NCBI GenBank assembly: GCA_001599755.1 | Contig: BCHX01000003.1 | Span: 1,361,015 to 1,425,014 of the forward strand | Reading direction: 5' to 3' | Length of the DNA: 64,000 bases | DNA from: Gliomastix tumulicola | Taxonomy: Eukaryota; Ascomycota; Sordariomycetes; Hypocreales; Bionectriaceae | Shown here: positions 42,031-52,593 of the stretch, one piece after another | How positions within the stretch are numbered: the stretch's first letter is position 1 | Layout: each line of letters begins with the position of its first letter | Made by a program: the position numbers and the translations under genes | Notes under the pieces: model-generated | What the model was told of the DNA's origin: nothing | Seen by the model: the letters and a program-made list of their open reading frames with translations, nothing else | Database searches by the model: none

Positions 42031-42703
42031 TTCACTATGTGCAAGATTTTACCATGGATTACTTAATTCGACTGTGTCATGCATTAGCAGCTTTATATCA
42101 TCTTCTCTGCGCGGATGGATGCCTGGCATCATCTTAGGCGAGTGGAGCCCTAACACATCATCAGTGGATGCTCACGCTGCTCACCCAAGCCGCGCTATTC
42201 GCACATTTTACATCGAGTCCCTCTTAGGCTACTGAACCCGATGGGCGGACATCCCGCATTATCTATCCAACATGCGTCTCCGGGCGAGACTCGACAATAA
42301 GCCATGACGTATGCCTTGCTGCCAGCTCCGCGTATACACCATGTTTAATATGCGCGTGCCTGGAAATAGACGTATGTTGATTCACAAGCAGAGGGTATCT
42401 TCCTCAGAAACAACTACCAAGTTGGTCGAGTCCCAAGTCGAAACAATTCCATCGAATTCGAAACCCCATTGGCCGTATCCCACTCTAAGTGCCCTGCGAT
42501 CTATCCCACCATTCTGTCAAGTCCCTTCCCAATCCCATCCGTACATGGTACAACCATTCTGCTTCCCAGATCATGCTTGCGCATTCGTCACCTTCAGGCT
42601 CCTGCCTTAACCCCACCTTATGACAATCCGAACAAGTCCATATTCCGCTACCTCACCAGGCATTCGTGCTTGAGAGAGGCTACCACAGGGGGAGATGTAC
42701 CCG

Positions 42704-42740
<37 letters not shown>

Positions 42741-42774
42741 GAACACGCAAGCCCACGCCGCGGCTGATGCTTCC
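42031..42774. other. Intergenic region after the P450 relic
   Basis: About 740 bp with no recognisable coding sequence; any P450 3' end has been lost. It ends in a CGT trinucleotide run next to the TVP15 stop codon. Confidence 0.4.
42711..42740. repeat. CGT trinucleotide microsatellite
   Basis: Ten CGT units, 35 bp beyond the TVP15 stop codon, so within its probable 3' UTR (ACG repeats in the transcript). Confidence 0.9.
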
Positions 42775-43434
42775 TTACACCTGCTCAGCGCCCCACCCGG
42801 CGGCCTCAGCCTCGCGCATGTTGCTGGGGGGCTCGATCGACGGGATAAACTCGAGGACGATGTAGCCGAGACCGACGATGCCCACGATGCCGCCAGCAAT
42901 GTTGCTGATGACCTTCTCGCCGAGGAGGAGGCAGCCGAGGAAGACGTAGACTGTGGTGGTTTTGTGGTCAGCCGCATGCGGGATGACGTCGTTTTTCTTT
43001 TGTCTTGTCGGTCGCGCAGAGCCAGGATTGGTACTTACAAAAGCCTCGCCCGATCAGGGAGAAGAGGAAGGAGGCGTACCTCGAGACCTGAGGGGGGATC
43101 TGGAACTCTGGAGAGGTTTGTTAGCTATGGTGATCGACGGGGGGCTTCGGGTGTTGGGGGCCGGATGGGAGGGCGTACCGAGAAGAGCGACGGCCAGACC
43201 AAAGATGATCATGTAGATGCCAATGACGATAGATTGACTGTGATTACCAGGCGTTAGCGATGGCCGGACATGAGGTTTGATGTGCTTGCGACAGGTGTCG
43301 AGCGACGAGACGGGGACGGGAGCTTGGGGCAGAGTAGCTCACAGGTTCAGCCCGAAGAAGTGGAAGACGCCGCCGAGGACAGTGATGGCGGCAATCACCA
43401 GGTTCACGATGCGGAAGATGTCTGAGAGCTCCAT
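42775..43434 (-). CDS. TVP15: Golgi membrane protein TVP15 / COPI-associated protein
   Basis: Small four-span membrane protein of late-Golgi vesicles. Exons 43434..43343, 43237..43179, 43107..43039 and 42950..42775 join in frame to 131 aa; all donors are good (GTGAGC, GTACGC, GTAAGT). Membrane spans are visible as VNLVIAAITVLGGVFHFFG, IVIGIYMIIFGLAVALL, YASFLFSLIGRGFFYVFLG and IAGGIVGIVGLGYIVLEFI. The loop QIPPQVSRYASF and the GRGFFYVFLG block are typical of the COPI-associated protein family (PF08507). The protein ends with a short acidic cytosolic tail (EPPSNMREAEAAGWGAEQV). Head to head with MEF2. Confidence 0.85.
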
Positions 43435-43758
43435 TGCGATTGAGAATAAGGCGCTTGGCTTTGATGAATTCGGTGTCGATGCGAGGCTGTGTGTGGTTTG
43501 TGTAGGAAGATGGTTGTTCGAGTTTGGCCTGGATGCTAGTCGCAGCTGTTCCCAGGAGTATGGAGCTTAATATTAGGCCGCCTTATGCCAGCCCCCCCCA
43601 GCCACGCAATTACCGTGCACTAGCCACAAGACGTCACCCCAGCTTCAGCCACAAATCTCGGTTTTGCATGGAATGAGACGCCTTCACCCGGGATTGGGAA
43701 CGAAACCGGCCAAAAAACGCTGTGTCGTGAGCATCATGGCGTGAGTTTTCGGCAGATC
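43435..43758. promoter_or_regulatory. Divergent promoter of TVP15 and MEF2
   Basis: 324 bp between two divergent starts. An ACGTCAC half-CRE lies at about 43631. On the MEF2 side an ATG-GCG-TGA minimal upstream frame sits at 43736-43744, only 15 nt before the MEF2 start. No TATA box is evident. Confidence 0.5.
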
Positions 43759-46353
43759 ATGATTCTTGTATCTTTGTCCCGTCAGGCTTTGGGCGGGCGG
43801 AGCTGCCGAGCTCAATTGCTCCAATCGAGGATATTATGCACTGCGAGGTCCCCGTCGCTGTGCAGATGGTACAGCCAGGCGAAGGCCGGCGCTCACCATG
43901 TTGAGCTCCAGGACACGAGAAATATCGGCATAATCGCCCATGTTGATGCGGTACGTCGCGCGCTTATACTACTAGTATGTAGTCGTACTGTCTCTCACTC
44001 ACATGTCGATATTAGGGCAAAACGACGACGACTGAGCGTATGCTGTACTACAGCGGCATCACGTCGCGAGTGGGAGGTGAGTCTTCCGTCCGTCGACTCC
44101 CCCCAATTTGAATGAATACTAAGTGAGACTGGAATGAAAGACGTCGACGCCGGAAACACGGTTACGGACTTCCTTGATCTCGAGAGGCAGCGCGGCATCA
44201 CAATCCAATCCGCAGCCATCACCTTCCACTGGCCCCTCCAGGAGGACTGCGCGCCGGGAACATCCCCCAAAACGGTGAACCTCATCGACACGCCGGGCCA
44301 CCAGGACTTCCGGTTCGAAGTCGATCGGTGTCTTCCCATCCTCGACGGCGCAGTCTGCATCATCGACTCCGTCAAGGGCGTCGAGGCGCACACGGAGCGC
44401 GTCTGGGCCTCGGCGCACGGCTTCAGGATCCCGCGGCTCGTCTACTGCAACAAGCTCGACCGCGAGGGCGCGTCGTTCCGCAAGGCCGTGCTGGAGATTG
44501 GCGCGCGGCTCAAGGGCTGGCCGCTGGTCTGCCAGATCCCGTGGTGGGTGAAGGATGAGTTCGTGGGCGTCATCGACGTCGTCTCCCGCGTGGGCTACCG
44601 GTGGAAGTCGGAGAGGCAGAAGACGCGGTATGACACCACCGAACTGAGGGAGCATCTGGACAAGACGCTGCTCGCGGAGATGGAGGTCGCGAGGGAGAGG
44701 CTCATCGAGGGGCTGGCGGACTTTGACGAGGCTGTCATGGATGAGTTTCTCGCCGAGAACCAGGATATTCCGGACACCCTGCTCAAGCAAGCTATCAGGA
44801 GGGCTATCCGCGACGGGGACGGTCGGGTGATCCCCGTCTTTGCTGGGTCTAGCTTCCGACACATTGGCGTCGAGCCTCTGATGGATGCCATCACCGACTA
44901 TCTCCCAAGCCCTGCTGAGCGACCGGACGTCGAGGTCAGGGTTGGCGCCGGCGCGAAGACGTCACTCTCTGAGGTTCTGAAGGACAAGGCAGCTAGCAAC
45001 ATCGCCTCTGTCGCCTCGGTCTTCAAGGTCTTCAACCATCCCAAGGAGGGTGTCATCAGCTTCGTCCGCGTCTATCACGGCACCCTCACGCGCAATGCAT
45101 CTACCTTCAACACCCATATTGCAGCCCAAGAGCGCCCCATGGGGATCCTGCAAATATCGGCATCCAAGACACAGGATATCCCGGACCTGTCTGTTGGACA
45201 GATCGGAGCTCTCAGGGGGTTGAAGAAGTCGAGGACTGGGGACACTCTGATCACGACTGCTAACCACAAGGGCGTCCCGCACACCCTGCAGCACGTCAAG
45301 ATCCGACCGCCGGAGATTCCCCCGCCGGTTGCCTTTCTCCAGGTCGATCCATTCGGGACCGTCGCGGCGCAGGAGCTGCAGACGGCACTGGAGAACGCGT
45401 CTCGAGAGGATCCCAGTTTGCGCTGGAGTCGAGACAATAAGACGGACCAGTTTACTATCCAGGGCATGGGCAAGCTGCACCTCGATGTGTCTCTCCACGC
45501 GATGAGACAGAGGTACAAGATCGACGCCGAGTTCGGCCCGATCGAGGTCGACTACAAAGAGTGCGTCACAGTCATGGGCCAGCCGAAACACACCGTCTTC
45601 GACCGCTCCGTGGCAAGCAAGTCTGGCAAGGTAGCCTGCACCGTAACACTGGAGCCCATTGAGCCAGAGGAGCGTCAGGCTTTGTTGGAGAGCGGGGTCG
45701 AGAGGGATGGAAACATCTATACCATCGACATGACCGCGGTAGACAAAGCCAAGGGTTTCGGATTTGACGAGGAGGAAGCGCGACACCAGCTTCTCAACGG
45801 TGCCATTGCAGGCCTGGCCCGCGGGCCTCGACGAGCGGCACCTGTCCATGGCTGTCATGTCAAAATCGAACTCGACACTTCCGAGGGGATGCTCGAGTCG
45901 CCAACAGGAGGCCACTTCAGCGGAGCAGCCCGGACTGGTGTTCAGACTGCTCTCCGCGACGCCTTTGACAGACAGCAAGTCGGCATCCTTGAGCCTATCA
46001 TGCTCGTCCACATCACGTGTCCCGAGGCAGTCGCGGGGACAGTCCAGCACGATATCACCGCCGGAGCTGGAGGAAGCATCCTCGAGGTCAACGATCGCAC
46101 TGCTGAGTCGACAGGGGACGACGTCGTTGATGTGTCTAAGATCTATGCTCCGCCCGACCCATACGACGCCGTCACCTCTCTCCGGGGCAAGAAGGTCATC
46201 ACTCGGATCGTGGAGATCGTGGCTAAGGTGCCTTACAAGGAGATGCTGGATTACGACGATCACTTGCGTAGTAAGACAGCCGGCCGACATTCGATGACAA
46301 TGGCGTTTGAGTCCTTTGCCAAGGTGGTTGGACATAGGGAGAAGGCCTTGTAA
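43759..46353 (+). CDS. MEF2: Mitochondrial elongation factor G 2 (ribosome recycling)
   Basis: Mitochondrial translational GTPase of the EF-G2 group, which acts with RRF to split ribosomes after termination. Exons 43759..43950, 44016..44076 and 44141..46353 give 821 aa. The first 45 residues (MILVSLSRQALGGRSCRAQL, then RWYSQAKAG) form an import signal with no acidic residue. The P-loop AHVDAGKTTTTE spans the first intron; switch II is DTPGHQDFRFEVD; NKLDREGASF supplies the NKxD motif. Domain II and the C-terminal EF-G domains IV/V follow (DYKECVTVMGQPKHTVFD; YDDHLRSKTAGRHSMTMAFE). EF-G1 (MEF1) is the alternative; the DVDAGNTVTDFLDLERQRGI switch I and overall spacing favour MEF2. Confidence 0.92.
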
Positions 46354-46693
46354 GCCAGCTGCTTGGCCACCTCTCGCATTTTACTGTACCATTATATACC
46401 ATCCAGAGGCAACGGCTGCCCTCTGTGTATCATCTGATTTGGGTCACTGTACAATACTGTTGTGGGAAATGCCATCTTATTGTGGTTTGAATATGAGGAA
46501 AATTTAGGATCCAAATCAAAAACCCGCCCGCGCTGTGTAGAAGCAATCTAATCTATCCGTTTAATTCCGTTCGCCATGTCCATTCTCGCTGTCCGACCCA
46601 AGTAAAGATGAAACCGTACTCCGTTCAATCAAGTAACAATCTAGTCCGCCCCCAAAAACTCCCAAGTATTCATGAGGACAGCCCGCTCGCTGC
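46354..46693. other. Tail-to-tail intergenic region between MEF2 and the cupin gene
   Basis: 340 bp shared by two convergent 3' ends. It is AT-rich around 46470-46560. No coding sequence seen. Confidence 0.4.
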
Positions 46694-47556
46694 CTATCGC
46701 TTGGCAATGCCGCACTTGTTGAGGCACTCCTCGACGCCCAGGGCAATGTTGGCAGGGATGGCACTGCGCACGGCCTCGATGTTCTCGCCGGCAATGATCT
46801 GGCCAAAGGTAGCCGCGATGACGTCGTCGCTGAGGGCAAAGGTCTCGTCGGCGATCTGGCCGGTGCCAAAGTCCTCGGCAGGGAAGGCGGCGACAAAGGT
46901 GGCGGGCTCGCAGTCCGGGTTGAACTGGGTGTGGATGGAGCCGACGTAGAAGGGGGTCATCATGTTGGCCTTGAGCTCGGTGCGGATGACGCGACGCTTG
47001 CCGTCGGCGTCGAGCACGCCGTTCTCGGGGACCATCTCGGTGATGAGGCGGCCGGAGGTGACGATCTGGAGCTCGGCGGAGCGGGGGTGGACGTGGAGGG
47101 TGTTCATGCCGCAGGCTACCAGGGGATGATTGTTAGTATAGGTACATACCATCGAAGAGGACTCGTTCAGGGAGGAGTGTCACTCACCATCGAGGCGGCC
47201 GACGGCCATGCCACCACCAGTGCCAACGAGGGCGGGGAAGGTCTTGCGGTTGGCAGCGATGAGCTGGCCACCCTTGCCCGGGTTGGCCTGCTCCTGGTTG
47301 AAGTCGAAGACGAAGTTCTCGTTCTCGGGCAGGAGAGCAAATCGATCGGCGGCACTGAAAATCTCAGTTAGAGGGTATGCTCCCGTGTAGGTTGTCTAGT
47401 CTAGCTCTTTGTGGGGACTTACAGGTCGGCCAGGCGAAGCTGAGTGGTCAGGCTGAGCTCAGGAGTCGTCTCCCTCTTGACAGTGCTATAGGGAGCAGCG
47501 TTGGTGAGGGCGGAGAGAGCCAGGACGGCGGTGGCGAGGATAGTGTTGGAGATCAT
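46694..47556 (-). CDS. Secreted spherulin-1/germin-like cupin protein
   Basis: Extracellular single-domain cupin. Exons 47556..47423, 47354..47188 and 47115..46694 give 240 aa. A clear signal peptide (ISNTILATAVLALSALTNAA) is followed by a probable KR processing site at about residues 27-28. The cupin motif 1 metal ligands are visible in ACGMNTLHVHPRSAELQIVT (two His and a Glu), followed by GRLITEM; the motif 2 region is TPFYVGSIHTQFNPDCEPAT with its His. Two late cysteines (ECLNKCGIAKR) may pair. Family members include slime-mould spherulins, plant germins and fungal secreted or stress-induced proteins; enzymatic activity (oxalate oxidase, Mn binding) cannot be told from this. Confidence 0.85.
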
Positions 47557-50162
47557 TTTGCTTGTTGGGTGGTTGTAGGTGTGAGTGAGAAGAATGGAAG
47601 TTGATGGGGACTGAGAAGTCGTCTGGATGAGTGGAAGTAGAGAGGTGGTTGTGGTGATTGTATGAGTAGCTGTGATTGTGATGATGATGATGATGGTAGG
47701 AAAGATAGAACACGACTACGAGGGGATCACACATCCTCTTTATACATTGTCTGACAGGCGAAGGCATCCCAGATCAAGTTGGCTATCCCATCAAGATTGC
47801 GGAGTACAGAGCGGGAGTGGCTTGGGCACGTCCGCAAGAGGTGCTTAGGCGCCTGTTGGTAGACGTGAGATGGCCGGCATGCTTGCCATCCGGAGGGCGG
47901 TGTCGGCGTGTGTCTGCGTCTGGCCGTGCGGATGACGGCCGTGCTCACGGTCAGTCAGGGTCACAAAAATAACCCGTCAAAGAGGCTGCATGCAGGCCTG
48001 GCTGGCGACTTGGCAGTGAGATTCCAATCATGAGGATCCTCATCTCAGCAGAGCCCACCGGGAAACAGACGATCCGGGCTGGGGAGCGGAGAATAAGCGA
48101 GTGTTTTCGTGCACTTGTGCACTTTAGGTGGTAACCGTTGGCCCGGCGCTGAGGTCTGACAGACTGGAGCCCGAAGGGCCGAAGGGGATCCATGGAATAG
48201 AGCATGGAATCAGTCAGCAACGTGATCAACGTGGACGGCTTTGGTTAAGCATCTGATGTGGTAACTCTACCGTTGGCGAGTGATCTGACCAACGGGAGGG
48301 CTTCCGTGCCGCGCCGCAGCAGCCAGAGCCAAAAATAAGCATGGAGATGGTGGCGGGATAAGCGCTACAAGCGCAAAGCCTCACTGTCTCTTTCGTCCCA
48401 TCCCAAGGTCCCCAGGATTTTGGGTCGCTCGGAAGAAACGCATCCGGATGTGTTTTCTCGATGTCGGGTTGTTTGCTGATGTTTGTTTCGAAACAGCACT
48501 GCCCGGCCTGCCAGCGCAGCGCGGCTCTGGCCAGTGAGAGGGTTTGTTTCGTTTGCAAACAGGGCCGGCATCAAACACTTGGCGGCCTACTCTGGCGGCC
48601 GGGCCATTTTGGGAGTTATTCTTAGTCTTGCGGTCAACATGGCGGTTGCCGAAAAGGCGAGTGGTTGCCTGTGCATGGCCGTCGTGCTTGGTAATTGAGA
48701 GCAGACGGAAGAGTGCATGTTTGGAGCGACACTGACAGGTACTGCCCTGAGAGCACCACCAAAAAGGATCACCAAAAAGGGACTTCCAGGCGGGTGCTGG
48801 CTGAAATTACCTAATCTCAGTTCCGGCGGCAATTGGAAGTGGCTGCGGGTGGCAGCTTCCACTTCTGCCACACTCCTCAGCCACGCTCCCAAAGAGGAAA
48901 GAGCGACGCCATTCGCCTCAGTGGGATGGAAGGCAGATGGAAGGCACGAAGAAGGAGGAATGAAACGCCGACGCGTAGAAGCGTTGACGCTTCAACTCGT
49001 TGATTCTTGACCCCCACACAACAGACCTACTCCTAACGGCAAAACGGCGGCGATCAAAACAATCACTGGAATGCGCTCCGTGTCTTGTCTCGATCCATTT
49101 CACGGCCGCATGACCTCAGTGGCTGCTGGCTAGCCTGCCAGTGCCAGCACAGCAGAGGAAGACGTGGACAGCAACAAATCACGCATCCCATTTCGACCCG
49201 AGGCGTGCAGCGACTGGGTCAGGCACACACGCAGCCAACAAGAGCAGGACGAGCCCGCCCTGTTAGGCTCTCCAACGGCCAAAATAAAGAAATATGAGGT
49301 TTTGCGATGTTGTCGAATGTCGAATGCTATTACATACAACCAGGCAAGCCACACCAGCCTCGGGTGCCTGAAAAGGGGGAGGGGGCCGAGGCAGAGACGA
49401 TGATGCCCTCACCACCAGTTCATTTACGCAGTAAATTACTCTACCGCCTTGTCTGGGGAAAGATTCGCCAGCCACAAGCGCGGCAGAAGAAGAGAAATTT
49501 TCCAAGGCCAACACCCCTGCCAGCTGAACGAGTGGACATGACATGTGTACCTGCATACTCTCATTTCCTTTGAGGCACGCGGATTGGCTGCAGCAACGGG
49601 AATGAGACCGGGGGCGTGGATGAAATGCATGGGTTTGTATGGAGCCCCGTCTCTCATTTGCTTTTTAGCTCATCCTGCCCTTGCATGATGGGATCCTCGC
49701 TCCGGCTCCTCTCTCCTTCAGTGGATGGACCGACGACGGCCCCCTCGAGATCCTTGCACTCTTCTCTTTCCTTTGCCCTTTAGCTCTGCCTCCCTCTGGG
49801 AACACCCTCATTTGACTCGACTCGTCACTCCTTTCTTTGCTTCACGTTTTCAACTACACTCGTTCACGAACATTGACTGATTTCGCGCCTCGTAGTCGCT
49901 TGCCGACACGCGCCACTCGCTCCTTACACGATCGTTCTGGATACTTCCGACACTCTCTCTCGAAACCTCGCAGCAGATACCGCGTTCTCATCGATTCGGT
50001 TCGCACCTCGACACGCTAAAGGCTTGGATCTTCGAGCGTCTGTCGATCTTTGGGTTCTCGCTGCACCTCGCTTGGCGCTGAGTCTGCGGATAGGCTCAGA
50101 GTCTTGATCGCCAATCTCGACGACGTTGCTGGCACGTCCCATCCGCCCACGAAGCCGCCACC
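47557..50162. promoter_or_regulatory. Divergent 2.6-kb upstream region of the cupin and SUN genes
   Basis: Two genes for secreted proteins are transcribed away from this long region. A GAT run lies at 47681-47696, within the cupin upstream region. The 300 bp before the SUN start are CT-rich with many TCGA/CTCG motifs, suggesting a long leader. The open frames are short and unconvincing. A large shared regulatory region is the simplest reading. Confidence 0.4.
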
Positions 50163-51740
50163 ATGAAGCTGTCGACAGCTCACCTTCACACCGTCCTGGG
50201 CTGTGCCTTGGTCCTGCTCTCAGCACCGGTCTCCAACGCGTCCTCGCACCAACATCTGCATCATCAGCTCGACAAGAAACACGCACATCTGCACGATCGT
50301 CACCACCATGAGCACGCTTCGAGTTCCTTGGTGAAGAGGGGGACTTGCACGTTCCCCGGGGATGAGGACTCGAATCTTGTCGCCATCACTCCTGATGCGA
50401 AGAACGCTGGTTGGGCTCTGAGCCCGGACCAGGAATGCAAGCCTGGCTCATACTGCCCTATTGCCTGCAAGCCCGGCATGGTCATGGCTCAGTGGGATCC
50501 CGATTCGACCTATGACTATCCCGCGTCCATGGTAAGCTCAAGATTACTGGTCTATCTTTAAAAGGCTTTCTGTTACTGACTGAGGTTCTTAAAGAACGGT
50601 GGCTTGTATTGTAATGAGGATGGGGAGGTCGAGAAGCCCTTCCCCAACAAGCCCTACTGTGTTGAAGGCACTGGAACTATCAAGGCTGTGAACAAGGCTG
50701 GAGGCAAGATTTCCTTGTGCCAGACGATTCTCCCCGGCAACGAGGCTATGCTCATCCCGACCCTTGTCACGTCCTCTGCTACTTTGGCTGTTCCTGACCC
50801 GAGCTACTGGTGCTCGACTGCCGCCCACTTCTACATTAACCCCCCTGGAACTGGCGAGGAGGGTTGCATCTGGGGTGATGACTCGACTGCTGTTGGCAAC
50901 TGGAGCCCCTTTGTTGCCGGCACTAACACAGACGGGAACGGTCAGACTTTCGTCAAGCTCGGCTGGAACCCCATCTTTGAAGAGTCCAAACTGTCGAGGT
51001 CACTTCCTACCTTTGGTGTGAAGATCGAGTGCCCCGATGGTGGTTGCAACGGCCTCCCTTGCGAGATTGATCCGACACAGGGAAGCGGCCTGGTTGATTC
51101 TCTGCTCACTGGCACCGGTGCTGGTGGCTCCAACTTCTGCGTTGTCACTGTCCAGAAGGGCAAGACCGCAAATATCGTCGCCTTCTCACCTGGAGGCGGT
51201 GACTCCGGCAGCGGTGGTGACGAAGAAGAAGAGGACAACCAGGAGGAAGACGACAAGGAAGAGGAAGAGATCAGCATCCAAGCTGAGGAGAGCTCGACGA
51301 CTAGCGAGGCCCCTCCGACTACTTCGGAAGAGCCAACGACTACCTCGGAGACTCCCACCTCTACCGAGGAGCCCACGACCTCGACTACCTCGACTACTTC
51401 TTCGACTACCTCGACTACCTCCACTACATCGACATCCACCACGAGCACCACTTCGTCTGTTGAATCGACCACGGAGTCCTCATCCTCTGTTTCTACTCCG
51501 TCCCCGACCAGCAGCAAGCCATCCCCAACCATGGGACCCGGTATCTTCCACGAGAACCACAACGAGACTACCACTGAGACAGGGTCTAACAGCTCTCATG
51601 ACTCTGGCTCGGGCTCCGAGACATCAAATGAGTCTCCTGCGGAGACCACTGATGAGGAGGGCGAAGCAGGCAGGAGGTCTGGTAGCCCTGCTGTCGTTGG
51701 CCTTGTTGTCGCCTTCGTCGCTGCCGCCTGCATCCTGTAG
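50163..51740 (+). CDS. SUN-family cell-wall beta-glucosidase, GPI-anchored (GH132)
   Basis: Secreted wall-remodelling protein of the Sim1/Uth1/Nca3/Sun4 family, involved in septation and wall morphogenesis. Exons 50163..50531 and 50595..51740 give 504 aa. Order: signal peptide (residues 1-25), His-rich stretch and a KR site (about 58-59), the cysteine-rich SUN domain (GTCTFPGDEDSN, ECKPGSYCPIACKPGMVMAQ, PYCVEGTGTIKAVNKAG, YWCSTAAHFYINPPGT), then an acidic run and a Ser/Thr stalk that should carry O-mannose chains. The last 18 residues are hydrophobic (SPAVVGLVVAFVAAACIL) after small residues, which fits a GPI signal. Yeast SUN proteins lack this anchor; the long acidic/ST stalk is typical of filamentous fungi. 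The start context is CCACCATGA. Confidence 0.9.
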
Positions 51741-52593
51741 GCTACTTCATCTTTGCATTGAACCATTGATCATCCCTCTCTTTACCATTTTCTTTTTGAG
51801 AGGATCTGGATTGGTCTTCTGGCTTGTTGTTGAACACAAAGCAGACCTTACTTTCTCCCTGCTTTACCCAACACATTACTCACGCTCTTTTATTTCTTTT
51901 CTTTCTCTGCTTGGAATGGACGACAAACATATACCTTGCCTCTGCTTATACTTTGGATATGTTCCTAATTTTGGGCTATATTTGGAGGGCCGCCTGTACC
52001 CTTCGGCGAATCTATTTATTGCTTTGGTCAGGTCTGGACATGCTGGTCTGATTACCGGCCATGGCGTTGCCTTACACCCAGGGGAGCCTTCCCGCTCCTC
52101 TTCCATGTCGCAGCGACATGATACTATTCTATTATATTCTTCAGCACTTATACCCTATTACTTCACTTCTTTTAGATATTCTACCATTTGGAGAACATAG
52201 GCAGTCTCTGCCATTGGAGCTTTGGAGTGGAAAAAAGGGAGCACGGATGATTTATTACTTATTACTGGGACGACGCGACGTATAGTCGGAGGGAAACGTC
52301 TAGCGGTTTCTTTCTTCTCCTTCGTCTTGGCCCTGGGAGCCTTGCGGTTCGCTGGCCACTTTTGATGACTGAGTTTCTTGAGTGGAAGGGGGAGTGTTTC
52401 ATAGTAGTACAGACAGGGGGAAGAAAACAGAATTCAAACGAGTTAAGATTTTTACATTCTACACTGGCCTTCTTGGTTTCCAGTGTCTATGGGTATCCTA
52501 AATATGTGTTGCTTTTGCTTTGTTTTGTAGCCGTAACTAGACCGGAATATGTCCATTCCTCTTCCGTGTGTATATTACCATTGATGAGGTATT
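51741..52593. other. Tail-to-tail intergenic region between SUN and CSN12 genes
   Basis: About 850 bp containing two convergent 3' ends. AT-rich with several T tracts. A spliced reading of the open frames gives nothing recognisable. Confidence 0.4.

Noticed and set aside
44962..46335. 457-codon open frame antisense to MEF2
   Set aside because: It mirrors the codon constraint of MEF2, has no family resemblance, and its limits fall inside the MEF2 exon.
51037..52200. 387-codon frame overlapping the SUN gene
   Set aside because: Arg/Pro/Ser repeats are the frame-shifted reading of the Thr/Ser codons of the SUN stalk.
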